Source of the DNA: Theristus sp. LFF4_11
Lineage: Eukaryota > Nematoda > Chromadorea > Monhysterida > Xyalidae
Direction of reading: 5' to 3'
DNA: 64,000 bases
NCBI GenBank assembly: GCA_030248135.1
Contig: JASANC010004227.1
Coordinates: forward strand, 141,062-205,061
The notes beneath the pieces are model-generated. The model did no database searches. It was not told where the DNA came from and saw nothing but the letters and a program-made list of their open reading frames with translations. The position numbers were made by a program, and so were the translations under genes. This document shows positions 28,938-42,254 of this stretch, piece by piece. The stretch's first letter is position 1, and the number at the start of each line of letters is the position of its first letter.

Positions 28938-31900
28938 GTGAGTCGCACGTTCGCTTTTCCATGAATTTAGGGCATTCCAATGTTCTTGGAGGCTGTGTTG
29001 AACGGCAAATCCGCTGTTAAACAGACGACGTACGTTCTTTAGTGAGCCGATACTGATCGGTGATTTGAAAGATTCGAAATGTGTGACCTGTTTACGGTTT
29101 AATAACGAATTTACGTGTTTGCACAAAAGCCACACTGAAGATTGCAAAAAATTTAATAGCAAACATGGTTGCACGCCTGCTGGCACGCATAGTCTCAACT
29201 TGAAAATTTCAACACATCTTTAAAAAGAATTCTTTCAAATTTCTCATGCTGTATTTTGTATATTTTGTAATTTGCTTGTTTTTACCACTGTTTATTTTTT
29301 TCTGCATATTTGGATTGTTTAAAATCGTTGTCCATATGTATTTTGCAATTTCTGCTACATCATGTTTTTTTGAATATGTGTGGCGTTATTATTGTCATTA
29401 TCGTTTACACATTTTTGGTATGACCATTGTCTTATCATTGTTTGTGCAATGAAGTATTTGTAATTTGTAATGGAGAAGAAGAGACTTGGGTGTTCATCCG
29501 TTTTCGAAATCTGGTAAGTATTACAACATTTTTCATTTTTTTGAATGCATTAATTTTTAATCAAACTATTCTGTTTTGTTATGCCAGAACGGAACAGTTA
29601 GTTTTCCGCGTTCTCCAACAAAATTCTTCACTTGCATGTTTTGTCATGAATGCCGGTATGAAAATGGGGTTTATTTTCGTCTGGTGGGATTACAGCTTTA
29701 GCATTATCATTTATTTTGTGCCACCATAACCAAGAACATTATGCTCAGTCGGTAACACTAACCTTGGGTTTTAATTTGGAGCATTTAATGTTGTTACTTT
29801 TTTAATCAAGCTAAGAAAACAAATCTAAATCATGTCCCTAGTGTGTGCAGATTTTTTATTCTGTTGCTTCCGTTTTTTTCAGTTTGTAATTTTTTACTGT
29901 TTTTACCGGAGATTTTATTTGCTGTCTGTTTGATTGACGCGCCGTGCCGCCCACACAATTCCTATACCTAACGTTGTTCGTTTGTGCATTCAGTTTCTAA
30001 TCGTGCCAATGCTTTAAACAAATCAATCCTTCTTGTACGTAAAATACATAGAAGGTTGTTGAATACCAAAGCTTATTGGCTAATGCAGTTGCACATGAAG
30101 CCCCGCACATGCATGTAACAAATCACTTTTTAAATGCATTATTTGTCAAAAAGTCATGTTATTTACTGGTCAAAACGAAAAAACCGAACAAAGAAGCAAA
30201 ATTTTTATGTATGCAGCACTATCAATCACAGCTACATGCGTTGCAGCTATCCCTGGCCAAATAATTTATGATTGAGCTCTAATTGTATTTTTGACCAACT
30301 TTTCTGAAACGATGTGTTCTCATAAGCATGAATCTACGTCTTTAGTGCCTCAAATGCAAAAAAGCTTACACGATAAAATGTTTGAAAAGTCGAACGGAAA
30401 ACGCAACTTTAGATAATTTTTGGTTTTGGCTTGGTGAATTTCCACTGATTGTGGCAACACGTAGTTCCTGCTAATTCCAGTCATGTCTAAAAATGAGCTT
30501 CATCATAAAAAGTACAGGAAGAAACCCAACAATATCCGGCAACTTATAAATAATGTCGAAATATTCATATAAATTCGTCCCCTGTCGCAACTTTTTTTAA
30601 AATCCACTCTGGGCCAACATCTGTAGTGCATGGAGCGCATTCTCAATTGTGCCACAAAAAAGTGAAAAACGGACAAGTTTTATCAGTTCAGTTGCTATTC
30701 GTCCGTGTGCGTCCCCGATGCATCCAGGCGCACACAGTTGAGTGCATGTTTCTTTGGTTTCCTTTCTTTGATACCAACCAAGATGGATCGATTGAGAGAG
30801 CGGCGTCAGAAAAAGTGGGCGCGCCTTATAGTTTATGTACGGTTGAGCAGGCCCGGCCACATCCGCCAACGGGGACGGCAAGCTCTTCCACGCTGTGCTG
30901 TACAGTCGCGTCGTGCGCCACAACTTCAATTTCAAACAGGAATATACGTAGCAGGACAGGAGGACCAAAAACTGTGGTGTCTTCTTGTGCTGTTCGCCGC
31001 ACACAGCACGCCTGGTGTGGAATAAAACGAGTCTCTGGTTAAATCGTGCCTGATCGCGTGAATTCGTGGCAAAGCGGTGCTGCGCACTCATCTCTGGGCG
31101 TCTGGTCTGTGTGACGCATGGCAAGCTTTTTGGCAAAGAAAAGCCTTAGATAGATAAGACCAGTCGTGCATGCGCGTGCGGCGCTCTTCGAAAGTAACGC
31201 TGCGTCTTAAGCAAAGAATAAATGACCGCACTGTTTGAGACACGCGGATACAATGTGTTGTGAGTGTTTTGAAGTGGAAACAAACACTGCGCGGCATGCG
31301 TTTGCCCATCTCGTCACGGACTGCAGTGACATGCATTGTCGGAGCGTTCTTTTGTTGCGGAAAACTTCTGTGTATCATCGCATACATACGTACATGTGTG
31401 TGCCATCATCTTCTTAAGTTCATTAGTAATTGGAACTTGTAGCTGAGTAAATTGTAGCTTAGAAGCTGCTTGAAAATTCAAACTTTTATAGATATTTTTA
31501 TCATTTTAGTGTATTTTATAGATATTTTTTATCATTTTTATAGTGTATTATCTCTTTTTAAAAACGATAAAATAACGCATACGCAGAGCGAAATGCATCT
31601 ACATTAGCGTTGAACAAGTTGTATGTCTTGCACCAAGCTGACATTTGAAAAAAAGCCGCTTCAGCACTTTGCAACAACGCACATGCGAGTGTACTCATTT
31701 GACTGTAACATGCGTGATCGACAGTGCCAAAAATATAAGCACGAAATGCCTATGAGTGGCCTTTGCCGTTGAAGCAGCAGCATTGGCATGTTTGGGTGTC
31801 AGCAGCCATGCATACTCAGTGGCATACAATGTAGCAAGCACTTGAAGCAAGCAGCTTACATGGATCAGCGTCTTTAAGCTCCATCGATGGCGAATAAAAT

Positions 31901-32481
31901 GATGAGCGCGTGCGTGCGTCCACGCGGCAGTGAGACACACTTGCCGCAGCGCCGTTGCCGCACTGAGAAAAGGCTTGAAAGAAAGGAAACACTTCAATGT
32001 TTCTTCTAGTTTCTTCTCTCTCATCTGTGCATGCATATCAAAGCGCGCTCGAATTGGTTTTTGTGTATTTATTATCTTTCCAGTTCTTTGTTTGCACACA
32101 GGCTTTGTATGTTAGGTACATACAATACACTTCCAGCAAAAGACTTCCATTTCAATTCGAGTGAGCTTTGCGAATCATGTTAATCGTCGTCATTCAATGG
32201 ATTAGCCAGACACTAACTGAAATATTGTTCTGTTCACGTTTGATTTTATTCGTTATGAAGGGCGTTTCAAAAAAGTATGGTAACTTTGAATATTCCCCCT
32301 TGAACTGATGACGCGACCAGACGAAATGGTGTAAAAATGTACAATATTTACTCACATAAAATATGTAGACTGTACGGTTCGCTTCAGCGAAAGCGTTGAA
32401 TTTTCATGCTTCAATTCACTTCGGCGGAAAAGCAAGTTCAGTGAAAATATGATCTTTTGACATCGGTCAGTTCAAGAACAA
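28938..32481. other. Intergenic or long intron between the 28.9 kb exon and receptor 1
   Basis: AT-rich sequence. Internal direct repeats (TATAGATATTTTTATCATTTT) lie at 31487-31550, and a mariner-end-like GGGCGTTTCAAAAAAGTATGG at 32261-32281. A minus-strand 179-codon frame (30597-31136) has no domain signal. No exon recognised. Confidence 0.45.
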
Positions 32482-35056
32482 ATGGAGTTCAACCTGCTGC
32501 TGCTATTCGCTACTTGGATGACTAACGGTTCCTCGGCGAATAAGCGCGACATTCTCCAACTCGAGACCCTGCTGGATTCGTTGCTACACGGGACTTCTTC
32601 ACCTTCTGGCTATTCAATTTTCCTCGCAGTAGTTCAGAATAACCGTCGCTTTAGTGCCTTGAACGATTTGCATCGGTCATCGGACGATGCAACAGCAGAA
32701 CATCATCGCAGCAAAAGAACAGCCCACAAGAGCGACAGCCGCTATTCGCAGCACGGATATCATGTGCATCACGGCGGTCTATTGCATTCGGATGCATCAG
32801 CGGGATTGATGGATGATGAAGAGCGATTGATCATCGACAAGTTTCGTGGCTACAACAATCTGATTCGCCCCGTGCAAAACATCAGCGTCGCTCCCATTCA
32901 AGTTCAGTTTGGCATGGCAATGATCCTGCTCATAAACGTGGTGAGTAATATGGCAACATTTGTGCATGAAAGCTCGCCACGTTTTATGACTACAATTTTA
33001 AGGTAAAATGGGAGTTTTATAATGCAGGATGAGAAGAATCAAATAATGCAGACGAATGTTTGGTTGACACTAAAGTGGAGCGACTATCAAATGCGCTGGA
33101 AACAACGGGATTACGGTGGAATACAAACGATTCGCGTACCTCCTGATAAAGTGTGGATTCCCGACGTCGTGCTGTTTAACAAGTCTGTCATGATGCAACA
33201 ATCTTTGTTGCCCGAATTTCTTTACACCAAACATGCTGATGCTTCTAATTAATTTAGTGCTGACGGCAACTACGAAGTGTCCTTTCATAGCAATGTTGTG
33301 ATCAACAATCGCGGCGAAATGCTGTGGGTGCCACCGGCAATTTACAAAAGCAGCTGCAGGATTGATGTCGAATTTTTTCCGTTTGACGAGCAAGTGTGCA
33401 CCATGATTTTCGGTTGGTAACGCTTAGCTTCATATGGGTTTAGACTTAATATGTTATTTGTTGTTTGAGCGGCAAAAAAGAACATTCCTTGTACCAAAAT
33501 TATGTATAACAGGTTCATGGACGTATAACCGCAACGAAGTGCAGCTACGTTGGTACAACAACAAGGCGATTGTCGAACTGAATGACTACCAGTATAGCGG
33601 CATTTGGGATATAATGGACGCACCCGGTTCTTTGCAGAAAGGCAACGCCCGCGTGCACTTTGATATCATGATTCGTCGAAAAACATTGTTCTATACAGTG
33701 ATTCTGATCATTCCTACCGTTCTGATGGCCTTTCTCAGCATGATGGTTTTCTATTTGCCAGCCGACTGCAGCGAAAAGATCACCTTAGCCATCTCGATAC
33801 TGTTGGCGTTGGTCGTGTTCCTGCTACTGGTGTCAAAAATTCTACCACCCACCTCCGATACAATTCCATTGATGGCCAAATATCTGTTGATGACGTTTGT
33901 CATGAACATTATTACGATCTTAATCACCGTCATTATCATAAACATCTATTTTCGTGGCCCAACCACTCATCGCATGCCACACGCCGTGCGAGTGCTGTTT
34001 CTTAGTGTACTGCCAAAACTGGTCATGATGCAACGACCGAAACGGACGCCTCTTTGGAACGGTTTCTATCCAGAAGACTACGACGCTACGGCCGGTGAAA
34101 TTGTCGAGCAAAGCATGGTGCTGCCGGCCTTGCAGGCGACAATGGCGCCGTTCTATGGACCAGCGGCCGAAGTTGGCGCTGATCACCAACACTCCTCGGG
34201 GACCAACCATTCATTGAATCGAATAAACGAACAGAGCAGCAATAAATCAACAGATCACTTCAAATTAAATGGTTCAAAAAAGAAACTGATTAACTCGGAT
34301 TCCGCAAGTGAGAATCGCCGTGCTGATCAACAAAAGCGCATCAAGAGATCACAAAATTATCATAACAAAACTCGTCATCATCCGAATTGTCGCATTCAAA
34401 GTTCTGGAGTGCTTTATGCTGCGACAACGACAACAGACGGAACAACCAGTGGTTCTGGCTCAGAAACGGCAACCTTCAAACGGCACAGACATCATTATTT
34501 TGGAGACTCGAACGACGAAGACGTGATGTTCTCAGCCTCTAACGGCAACTTACTGCTAATGGACCCAGCGACAACTTCAGCAACAGCAGCGAAACTGGGA
34601 AAGCAAGCGAAACGCGCCATTGCTGCAGTCGAGTACATCACAAATCATTTGAAACAAGACGATGAGCATAAAAAGGTGGGATTTGCTAAAAAAATATTTT
34701 AAGTCAGTGAATTTGCTGAGGTCCGTTGCCGTTGAACAAAGAGTAAAAATGCTCCAAATAGTAAAATCAATGGTTGCGCGGCTTTTGTCCGGTTTTTAAA
34801 GCTTGTTGAAAAGATTAGCATCAATCAAATCATTGTTATATTTGACAAACATAATAACGGGCATTAAACAGTACATGAAGTAAACTTGCAGACACGTGAC
34901 GATTGGAAGTACATGGCGATGGTGATTGATCGATTAATGTTGTACGTGTTCTTCGGGGTTACCCTTGGCGGAACTGTGGCAATGATTGTTGTTGCACCGA
35001 ATGTTTTTACTTTTGTTGATCAAAAAGAAATTATTGATCGCCTGACAACCGCCTGA
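32482..35056 (+). CDS. Nicotinic acetylcholine receptor non-alpha subunit 1 (ACR-2/UNC-29-like group)
   Basis: Cation-selective Cys-loop channel subunit. Exons 32482-32940, 33028-33182, 33258-33412, 33513-34675, 34892-35056; 698 residues. Signal peptide about 1-19. Ligand-binding domain starts at DDEERL (residue 111), followed by [13 protein letters not shown] and NADGNYEV. Cys-loop [15 protein letters not shown]. No vicinal Cys pair in loop C (WDIMDAPG), so non-alpha. TM1 begins [17 protein letters not shown]2 has Glu at -1', Leu at 9' and Val at 13'. TM4 runs in [20 protein letters not shown]. The TM3-TM4 loop is very long (over 300 residues), charged and Ser/Asn/His-rich, with the usual amphipathic helix before TM4 ([17 protein letters not shown]). 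Residues 20-110 form an unusual N-terminal insert containing RSKR at 76-79. Four downstream paralogues lie on the same strand or exon set (35.8, 39.5 and 42.7 kb). Confidence 0.93.
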
Positions 35057-35797
35057 ATTTTTTTTATTGTTGTTGAACTGAGTGTTCATGTCTATTTTCA
35101 GAAAAAATACACCTGTAACTATGTGAGCATGTGTCTAAACAAAAAAACTTGAAAAACTCAATAATCTTATTTGTGACTGAAGAAAACCGCCTTATCTATA
35201 CACAGATCCTTTTGTTTGCCATTTAACTCCAAAAACTGTCGAATCATTCATAAAGTAAAAAATGTAATGGGTATTTCGACTTATTTGACGTAAAGCAATT
35301 TGCTCAATTGCGTTCTTGCGTTAACTTGTCTGTAGATTGTTTGCAGTGTTTAATTTGTTTTTTGGATTGTCCTTTATTTTTGAAAATTGTTTTCATAACT
35401 GGTGATTTTAATGCTATGGGTTTAGTTCAGTTTAGTGAGTATTCTCCCGTCTCTTTTGTTGAGCGGTAATATTCTCGGCACGCGGATGCGTCGAAAATAA
35501 TAAACAGCACGTGTCAAAGCAATTTTTGATTTAAACTGAAGTATTGTTTATTTGAATTTAATTCAATACAAAGGTATTGTTGCAAACACTACGAACCTGT
35601 TGTTTCTAAAAGGAGCACATAAATGAATATGCAGCTTTACTTTAAAGCATGACGTTGGGAGTAACTGTAGAAAGCATCAGTAATATTAAATTAAAAACCT
35701 ACAAGTGTGTTTGCATGAATGGGACATAACTATATAATTAACATTCTATTTGTATAATAAATAACTGTTGTTATTATCAAGTGCATTCTTTATGCAG
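35057..35797. other. Intergenic between receptor 1 and receptor 2
   Basis: AT-rich. I searched for a signal-peptide exon with a phase-1 donor for receptor 2 and found no convincing one. The exon may be elsewhere (see 28853-28937) or unusually short. Confidence 0.4.
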
Positions 35798-38789
35798 CTG
35801 TCAGCTCGGAGCACGAGGAGCGCCTTATCACCGAACTTTTCACTGGTTACAACTCACTTATCCGGCCGGTTCATAACGTGTCCTCTGGGCCTGTTAATGT
35901 CGCCTTCAGCCTAGCTATGATTCTGCTGATCAATGTGGTATGTTTTTACAAAGCGTATGGTATATTGTTCAGCTTCTCATTTTCTGTCGTTTACGAAATG
36001 TTTTTGTACGTAGCTTTTGTTTCAAGGTAGAGCTGGTTGAGTAATAATTGCAGGACGAAAAAAATCAAATAATGCAAACCAACGTATGGCTTACAATGAG
36101 ATGGTTTGATTATCAAATGATTTGGAATCCTCGTGATTACGGAGATATAAAAACAATCAGAGTTCCACCAGACAAAGTTTGGCTGCCCGACATTGTCCTT
36201 TTCAATAAGTAAGTATCGTTTTTATATTATACAAATTTAATTGCCCTAACAATATTGTAAACGTCATAAACATGCAACCGAATACACTACAGTGCTGACG
36301 GTAACTACGAAGTGTCGTTCTATTCAAACGTAGTCATTGACTACCGAGGCTCAATGCTTTGGGTGCCACCGGCCATCTACAAAAGCAGCTGCACCATAGA
36401 TGTCGAGTACTTTCCGTTTGATGGTGCGAATTGATGCTTTTCAAGTTCATCGAGCACTCTTTCAAGATTAAAAAAATTCAGTCCACACAAAAAATGTGAA
36501 ATTAAAACTCATTGAAATTTTTCAGAACAAGAATGTTCTATGATATTTGGCTCGTGGACATTCAACGAAGACGAAGTTCAGATTGATTATTTAGATGCAA
36601 AGTCCCAAGTCGAATTGAACGACTATAGCTACAGTGGTATTTGGGATATTATTCAAGCACCAGGCGATCTAATCAAGAAACGCTCTAAGATTGCATATCG
36701 AATAACAATACGCAGGTGTTTTTTGTTTGTTGATTACATTTTGCTTTTTTTAATTGTTAGTGAGCATTACAACACCTTTTCGTGAATATTTTGGTACATA
36801 AACAATAGAAAAACAAAGATCTCTTAGTATTCGAACATTCCCATTTAGGTTCAGGCAAAAAATATTTGCAGTTGAATTCTTTGAAAGATAAAATAATATG
36901 ATCCTAAGTGATGTTTTAATGGTGTGCCCATGTGATTTCGTATTCCAGTAGAGTTTGAAAAAAGTCTGTGAAAGCAAAACCTAACAGTTTACGACAAGGG
37001 TAGCTGATTTGATACACTATGTTTCTTTAAACCTGTCACATGTTTCAGAAGAATACCGTGCCAGCGGAAAAGAGAAAGAAAGGAATCTGGTTGGAAAGAT
37101 AATTTAGTTACAAATGTGGGTGATTTTAACTTAAACCGAACCCTGTTGATTCTTCTTAAATTAAAAGCTTAGCGTGCTCTGTATTCTGCAAAAAACCAAC
37201 AGGTTTAAAGAAACATACTATTCCAAATTAATTTAAAAAAACTTTTTACGTTTTTATGATTATCTTTATTTATTTTACAGGAAGACACTGTTTTACACAG
37301 TGATCTTAATCATTCCAACGGTTCTAATGGCGTTCCTCAGCATGATGGTCTTTTATTTACCCGCGGAGGCGAACGAGAAAATCACGCTGGCCATTTCTAT
37401 TTTGCTGGCTCTTGTCGTGTTTCTACTGCTTGTTTCGAAAATTCTTCCTCCAACGTCAAGCACTATTCCACTGATGGCCAAATATCTCTTACTAACATTC
37501 GTCATGAATATTATCACGATTCTTGTGACGGTTGTAATAATTAATGTATATTTTCGTGGACCTACTACTCACCGGATGCCGAACTGGGTGCGCGTAATCT
37601 ATTTACGGTATTTGCCACGGTTACTGATGATGCAGCGACCAGAGCAAAAACCATTATTGACGCCTAGTGAACGGTATGAAATGCAGGTAAAAAGATATAC
37701 TGTATACAGTGGCAGCCAAAAGTTTGGAAACCCCTGCGTGCGCTGCATATCGCTCATTTTTGCGTTGTTACTACGCACACAAGCAAATATTTTTGATTTT
37801 TGGAACAAGCAATTGTTGTGTTCATAAAAACAAATCTGGCATGTGTTGGGGTGAGACGCATAATGAAAGCACGCAAATACCACCGCACGCACACGCGCGC
37901 ATGGGGTTTCCAAACTTTTGGCCGCCACTGTACATACACTGTAGTTTCGTATTTGCTGTACATGTCTAGTTAATGCGCTTTAATCAAAATTAGATTTACC
38001 GTATTCTTATTGAAATCTTGCAGCACTCAACACATAATGCCAATACAGTCAGTGGTGTGCCGTCTGCTCCCGGGCGAGGTGGGGGAGTCAGTTTTGGTTC
38101 AGCCCTTAACCACCATGTTCGTCCAGGACAACTGATCGAAATGACCACCGTCACTCATCACCCGTATTGCACACATGCACGGACACCCATCATTGGCAAC
38201 AACTACAATATTGGCAATAACACATCCGATAGTCATAAAACTACGGGCCGATCAAACCACAGTAACAGCAACGAGCATGATGTCAATCACCAAAAGAAAC
38301 AAGCGCAACCACAAAATTACACCGCAGCCGATGATTGCAATCACAACAGCCATGCTGATATTGGCATAACCGGAGGCACGCTGGAGCTGGCCGCAAACTA
38401 TCTTAGTGCTGACAGTTTTCGGGCGGTTGAGGCAATTGAATATATCACTGAGCACTTAAAACAGGATGACCAATATCGAAAGGTATTGGTATTACACATT
38501 GTTTCGTTTTCTTATTCCTATAACGGTCTGACCATTTTATTTCACCATATCCGATGTTAAGAATTGCCTGCTTGTCACTTGAAAAAAGTATGAAAATTTT
38601 CAGATTCGTGACGATTGGAAATACGTAGCAATGGTTATCGATCGTCTTCTGTTGTACATATTTTTTGGTGTCACCTTAGGCGGCACACTTGGCATTTTAT
38701 TGAGCGCACCAAATGTCTTCAAATATGTTGATCAAAAAGAAGTGATCGACCGATTGACTGCAAGCTTGCAGTCGACTGATTACTTTTAA
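35798..38789 (+). CDS. Nicotinic acetylcholine receptor non-alpha subunit 2 (ACR-2/UNC-29-like group), first exon not identified
   Basis: Exons 35798-35937, 36054-36208, 36293-36423, 36526-36715, 37281-37686, 38024-38482, 38604-38789; 554 residues after the missing signal exon (first visible exon enters in phase 1). It starts near [13 protein letters not shown]. Cys-loop [15 protein letters not shown]. Loop C WDIIQAPG without a Cys pair. TM1 [21 protein letters not shown]2 [15 protein letters not shown], as in subunit 1. [10 protein letters not shown] follows TM3. The intracellular loop is Asn/His-rich, and a conserved helix precedes TM4. Closest to subunit 1 by TM2 and TM3 sequence, but its introns within the Cys-loop, at the TM1 boundary and in the TM3-TM4 loop differ from subunit 1. 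The loop intron carries a Tc1-type MITE. AATAAA at 38974-38979 is a plausible poly(A) signal. Confidence 0.9.
37705..37932. mobile_element. Tc1-like MITE in a receptor intron
   Basis: A 228-bp element with near-perfect terminal inverted repeats: TACAGTGGCAGCCAAAAGTT then TGGAAACCCC on the left, and the inverted GGGGTTTCCA then AACTTTTGGCCGCCACTGTA on the right. TACAGTG ends and a flanking TA are typical of Tc1 elements. It sits in the intron 37687-38023 of receptor 2. No transposase. Confidence 0.9.
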
Positions 38790-39542
38790 AGCGATTACAC
38801 AATTTTTCTTAAAGAAAAAGTTGAAATGTTGCGGTTTATGTGGAACTGCGAGATAGCAACAAAAACAAAAGCATTCAGAATGTTTGACAAAAATTACATG
38901 TGGGAAATATTCCATCAACCATTGCCTATTTTTTTAATTGAGCACGATATTTTGTTGATGTTTATACGGTGCAAATAAAGAAGATCAGAATAAGTTGGAC
39001 AAAAAATCTTGATTGGTTTTATCATATTAATTTTCTGCTATACAAATCGCAATTTATTGTGGAACTGCACTGCCATTGTTGTTAATTGCCCAAATCTGTC
39101 TCTCGTCTGGTTTGTCTTGTGTGTACCACGTTTTTGCTGATATTTCAATCAGACATAACATCCCGTCTGTGCTGGTCATCATTTTTATTGGGCTTTGCCT
39201 TGTGCTGACGAGCCTGAGGGCCCGCGATATGCGCTTGCCAGGTGAAACCGCAAGAAACAGTGCTTGCACAGTTGTAATTATTCGTTGCTTTTGCAATGCG
39301 ACACAACGTTGCGTTGAGTATGTGCGTTTTTGTGATTTGCTTTTGCAACCGTCCATCGAACAGATGCAAATTTGTTAGTGTTCATTTATTTTTTGCACTA
39401 TTTTTTGCATTCACCGCCTTTTGTATGATCATGCGCAGCGAGCCGCTTTTAATTCAACGCTGATCATGGTGCTTATTGCTGTTTGTTGTCTACATCACAA
39501 TTGTAATGTTAATTGGTCACAATGTTTAATAATCGTTAACAG
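38790..39542. other. Intergenic between receptor 2 and receptor 3
   Basis: Contains a probable poly(A) signal at 38974-38979. An ATG at 39466 starts MVLIAVCCLHHNC with a phase-1 GT at its end. This could be the signal exon of receptor 3, but the intron would be only about 40 bp. A hydrophobic frame around 39166-39220 lacks an ATG. Confidence 0.35.
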
Positions 39543-42254
39543 GTTTCTCATCCGAGGCCGAGGAACGATTAATGATCGAAGTATTTCGCGGCTACAATTC
39601 ACTTATACAACCGGTACGCGCTGCAAATGACACTCCAATCACGGTGAAGTTCGCACTTCAACTCGTTCTTCTGATAAACATCGTACGTTTAACTAATTTT
39701 GCATGTATGTATTTTCGTTTATTCGAGATGGTGTCACTGTTTTGTGATTGTGAGTAATGTGTTCTTGTCGTGTTAACTCCAAGTATTGTAGTCTGTAATG
39801 CACAGTGTAGTACCACAAAAGACATTTAGTTGTTGTGTTGCAAGCTGCAGATGCCAAAACAACATTCAAAGTCAAAAATCCCTTTAGGATGAAAAAAACC
39901 AAATCATGCACACCAACGTCTGGTTAACTTTGGTAAGTAATTTTCTTTTCTTAATGCATGCCTGTTTAGCCGTTTCAGGCGGACTATTAAATTTGCTTTG
40001 ATTAATGAATGAATAACAGTTGTTGCACGGTTGTTGTTTTGTACCTCGGTATAAATGTTTTTTAAATCAGAAATGGGATGACTTTCAAATGGTCTGGGAC
40101 CCGATGAAGTTTGGTGCTATTCGACAGATGAGGGTATCGCCAGACAAAGTGTGGTTACCGGACGTCGTGTTATTCAATAAGTATGTTGTCTTCTTTTGAG
40201 AATTCGAAACGGTCATTCAAAGTAAGGATTCAAATATGCATAAGAATGTAAGCAGTAGAAACTATTCGCAAAAATTAGAAATACAATCAAGGTCGAACAT
40301 TTGATCGGGGAATCACGTGACGCAAGCTTTTTGTGCAGGACAAGCTACGCCTCCATAGCAGTGCCTGCACAGAAAGCATGCATCATGGGATCACCAACCA
40401 ATCACATAGCCTGATTTAGACTTTGACTTTTTATTGCTCAGCGCTGATGGCAACTACGAAGTGTCGTACTACTCTAATGTTGTTATTGGAAATGACGGCA
40501 GTATGCTCTGGGTGCCGCCGGCTATTTTCAAGAGCTCTTGTATAATTGGTTTGTTTGAGGCTATATGCATGTATTTCTGTCCAGTTCATTTCTTACGCTC
40601 AATGATTTTTTTGAATCCACGTTACAGACGTTGAATTCTTTCCATTTGACGAACAGACGTGTCATTTGATATTTGGCTCGTGGACGGTATGTTTCGTGAA
40701 TTCGTGAAGTTGATTTTTCAGTATCAAAGGTTCTCTATTTTTTGCTGCATTTTCATTGTTGCAGTACAACGATAAAGAAGTGAAACTGGAGTTAGACGGT
40801 AGGCAGGGCGTCGACTTGGAACAATACGCTCAGAGTAGCATTTGGGATGTGATAGATTGCCCGGCACGTTTGGTCAGTCAGCGGTCCAGAATTGAATATC
40901 AGCTTAGAATCAGGTAAACTGCGCGTTGTTTGGCGTTTAGTTGTAATCAAATAGCATGAATAAAAATGATAAAAAGATATTCAGAAACGTTTGATTATTT
41001 TTAAAAAACGTTCAGGAGAAAAACTCTGTTTTACACGGTCGTGCTGATCATTCCGACCGTCTTAATGGCATTCCTCAGTATGGCTGTGTTCTTCCTCCCT
41101 GCCGACAGTGGTGCGTTAACAATGTTGAAACTGTGCAGTTATTGTGTTTTTTGTTTTGTTTTTCGCGTGCCACAGTTTTCAGTCAAGCAGCGCTGACATT
41201 GCTCACACACTTTTTCAGGCGAGAAGATCACACTAACCATCAGTGTTCTACTGTCGATCAACGTGTTTTTGTTGCTCGTCTCAAAAATTCTTCCGCCGAC
41301 GTCGAAGACAATTCCACTTATGGCCAAGTACCTCCTGTTAACCCTGGTGTTGAACGTGTTCACTATTCTGGTGACGGTCGTCATCATCAATGTATACTTT
41401 CGTGGACCGACCACGCATCGGATGCCCGACTGGGTTCGTGTGATGTTCTTAGGCTTTCTGCCGAAAGTACTCGGTATGAAGCGGCCGAAGCCGCCGCCGA
41501 AACTGGGCGTAAATGGCATGCTCAGTCAAGTCGGCGGGCAACACGTTGAACTGCTGACGCGTCAGGCGACGCCCGCCATGAGGTCGGTACCGGAATTGAC
41601 GGTCGCTGAAGCAGACGACGATAATCTGCTGCAGCAATCCGATCAAGAGTCGCGTCAATTGGTCCCATTCATACATCATCCTCATTGCGCAACGGTGTCG
41701 GCGCGACAGACCCCATCAAGGACAACGCCACGCCAGCAAACGCCGCAACAGAACTATGCAGTCGGTCAATTTCGACAATATGCAGCGTATCCACAAGAAC
41801 GAGCGGATGAACAGGACAGTGGATCGCTGAATCCGTACTACCCGTTGACAGGCGACGCACTGCGAGCGATAGAGGCAATCGAGTACATCACGAATCATCT
41901 GAAACAAGACGAAGAGTATAAATTGGTAAGTGAGTTTTCTGTTTTTTACATTTTTGTTGTATTCTTAAAAACAGAAAGAAACGTTCTCCAAAAAAACAAG
42001 CAGAGCAAAACGCAGCAAGGCAACGTTTTTACCAGTATGTACTATTATTCTTTGGATGAGCATTTGTAACACCACAGATACGAGAGGACTGGAAGTATGT
42101 TGCGATGATCATCGATCGACTACTGCTGTACGTGTTCTTTGGCGTCACGCTGGGTGGCACGGTTGGCATTCTGCTGAGCGCACCAAATGTATTCGAATTC
42201 ATCAATCAGGATGAAATGATCGCTCAATTACAGAAACGATATGCGTCGTTATAA
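39543..42254 (+). CDS. Nicotinic acetylcholine receptor non-alpha subunit 3 (UNC-29-like), first exon uncertain
   Basis: Exons 39543-39682, 39888-39932, 40071-40180, 40442-40548, 40628-40686, 40765-40913, 41016-41110, 41219-41925, 42078-42254; 528 residues after the signal exon. Mature start [17 protein letters not shown]. Cys-loop [15 protein letters not shown]. Loop C has one Cys ([10 protein letters not shown]) but no pair. TM2 [30 protein letters not shown] follows TM3. The TM3-TM4 loop is Gln/Pro-rich. The helix [19 protein letters not shown] precedes TM4, and [15 protein letters not shown] ends TM4. Seven or more intron positions coincide with subunit 4 (after WLTL, within FNN, before the second Cys-loop half, after SWT, in IRR, after ADS), so these two are a recent pair. 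The possible signal exon at 39466 is not included. Confidence 0.92.
40288..40428. repeat. Palindromic MITE family A, copy 4
   Basis: It reads AAGGTCGAACATTTGATCGG, then AATCACGTGACGCAAGC, the inverted CCTGCACAGAAAGCATGCAT, and GATCACCAACCAATCACATA. It lies in a receptor 3 intron directly upstream of the exon at 40442. Confidence 0.65.

Noticed and set aside
30597..31136. 179-codon minus-strand frame
   Set aside because: No motif or signal recognised and a mixed composition unlike the confirmed exons here.
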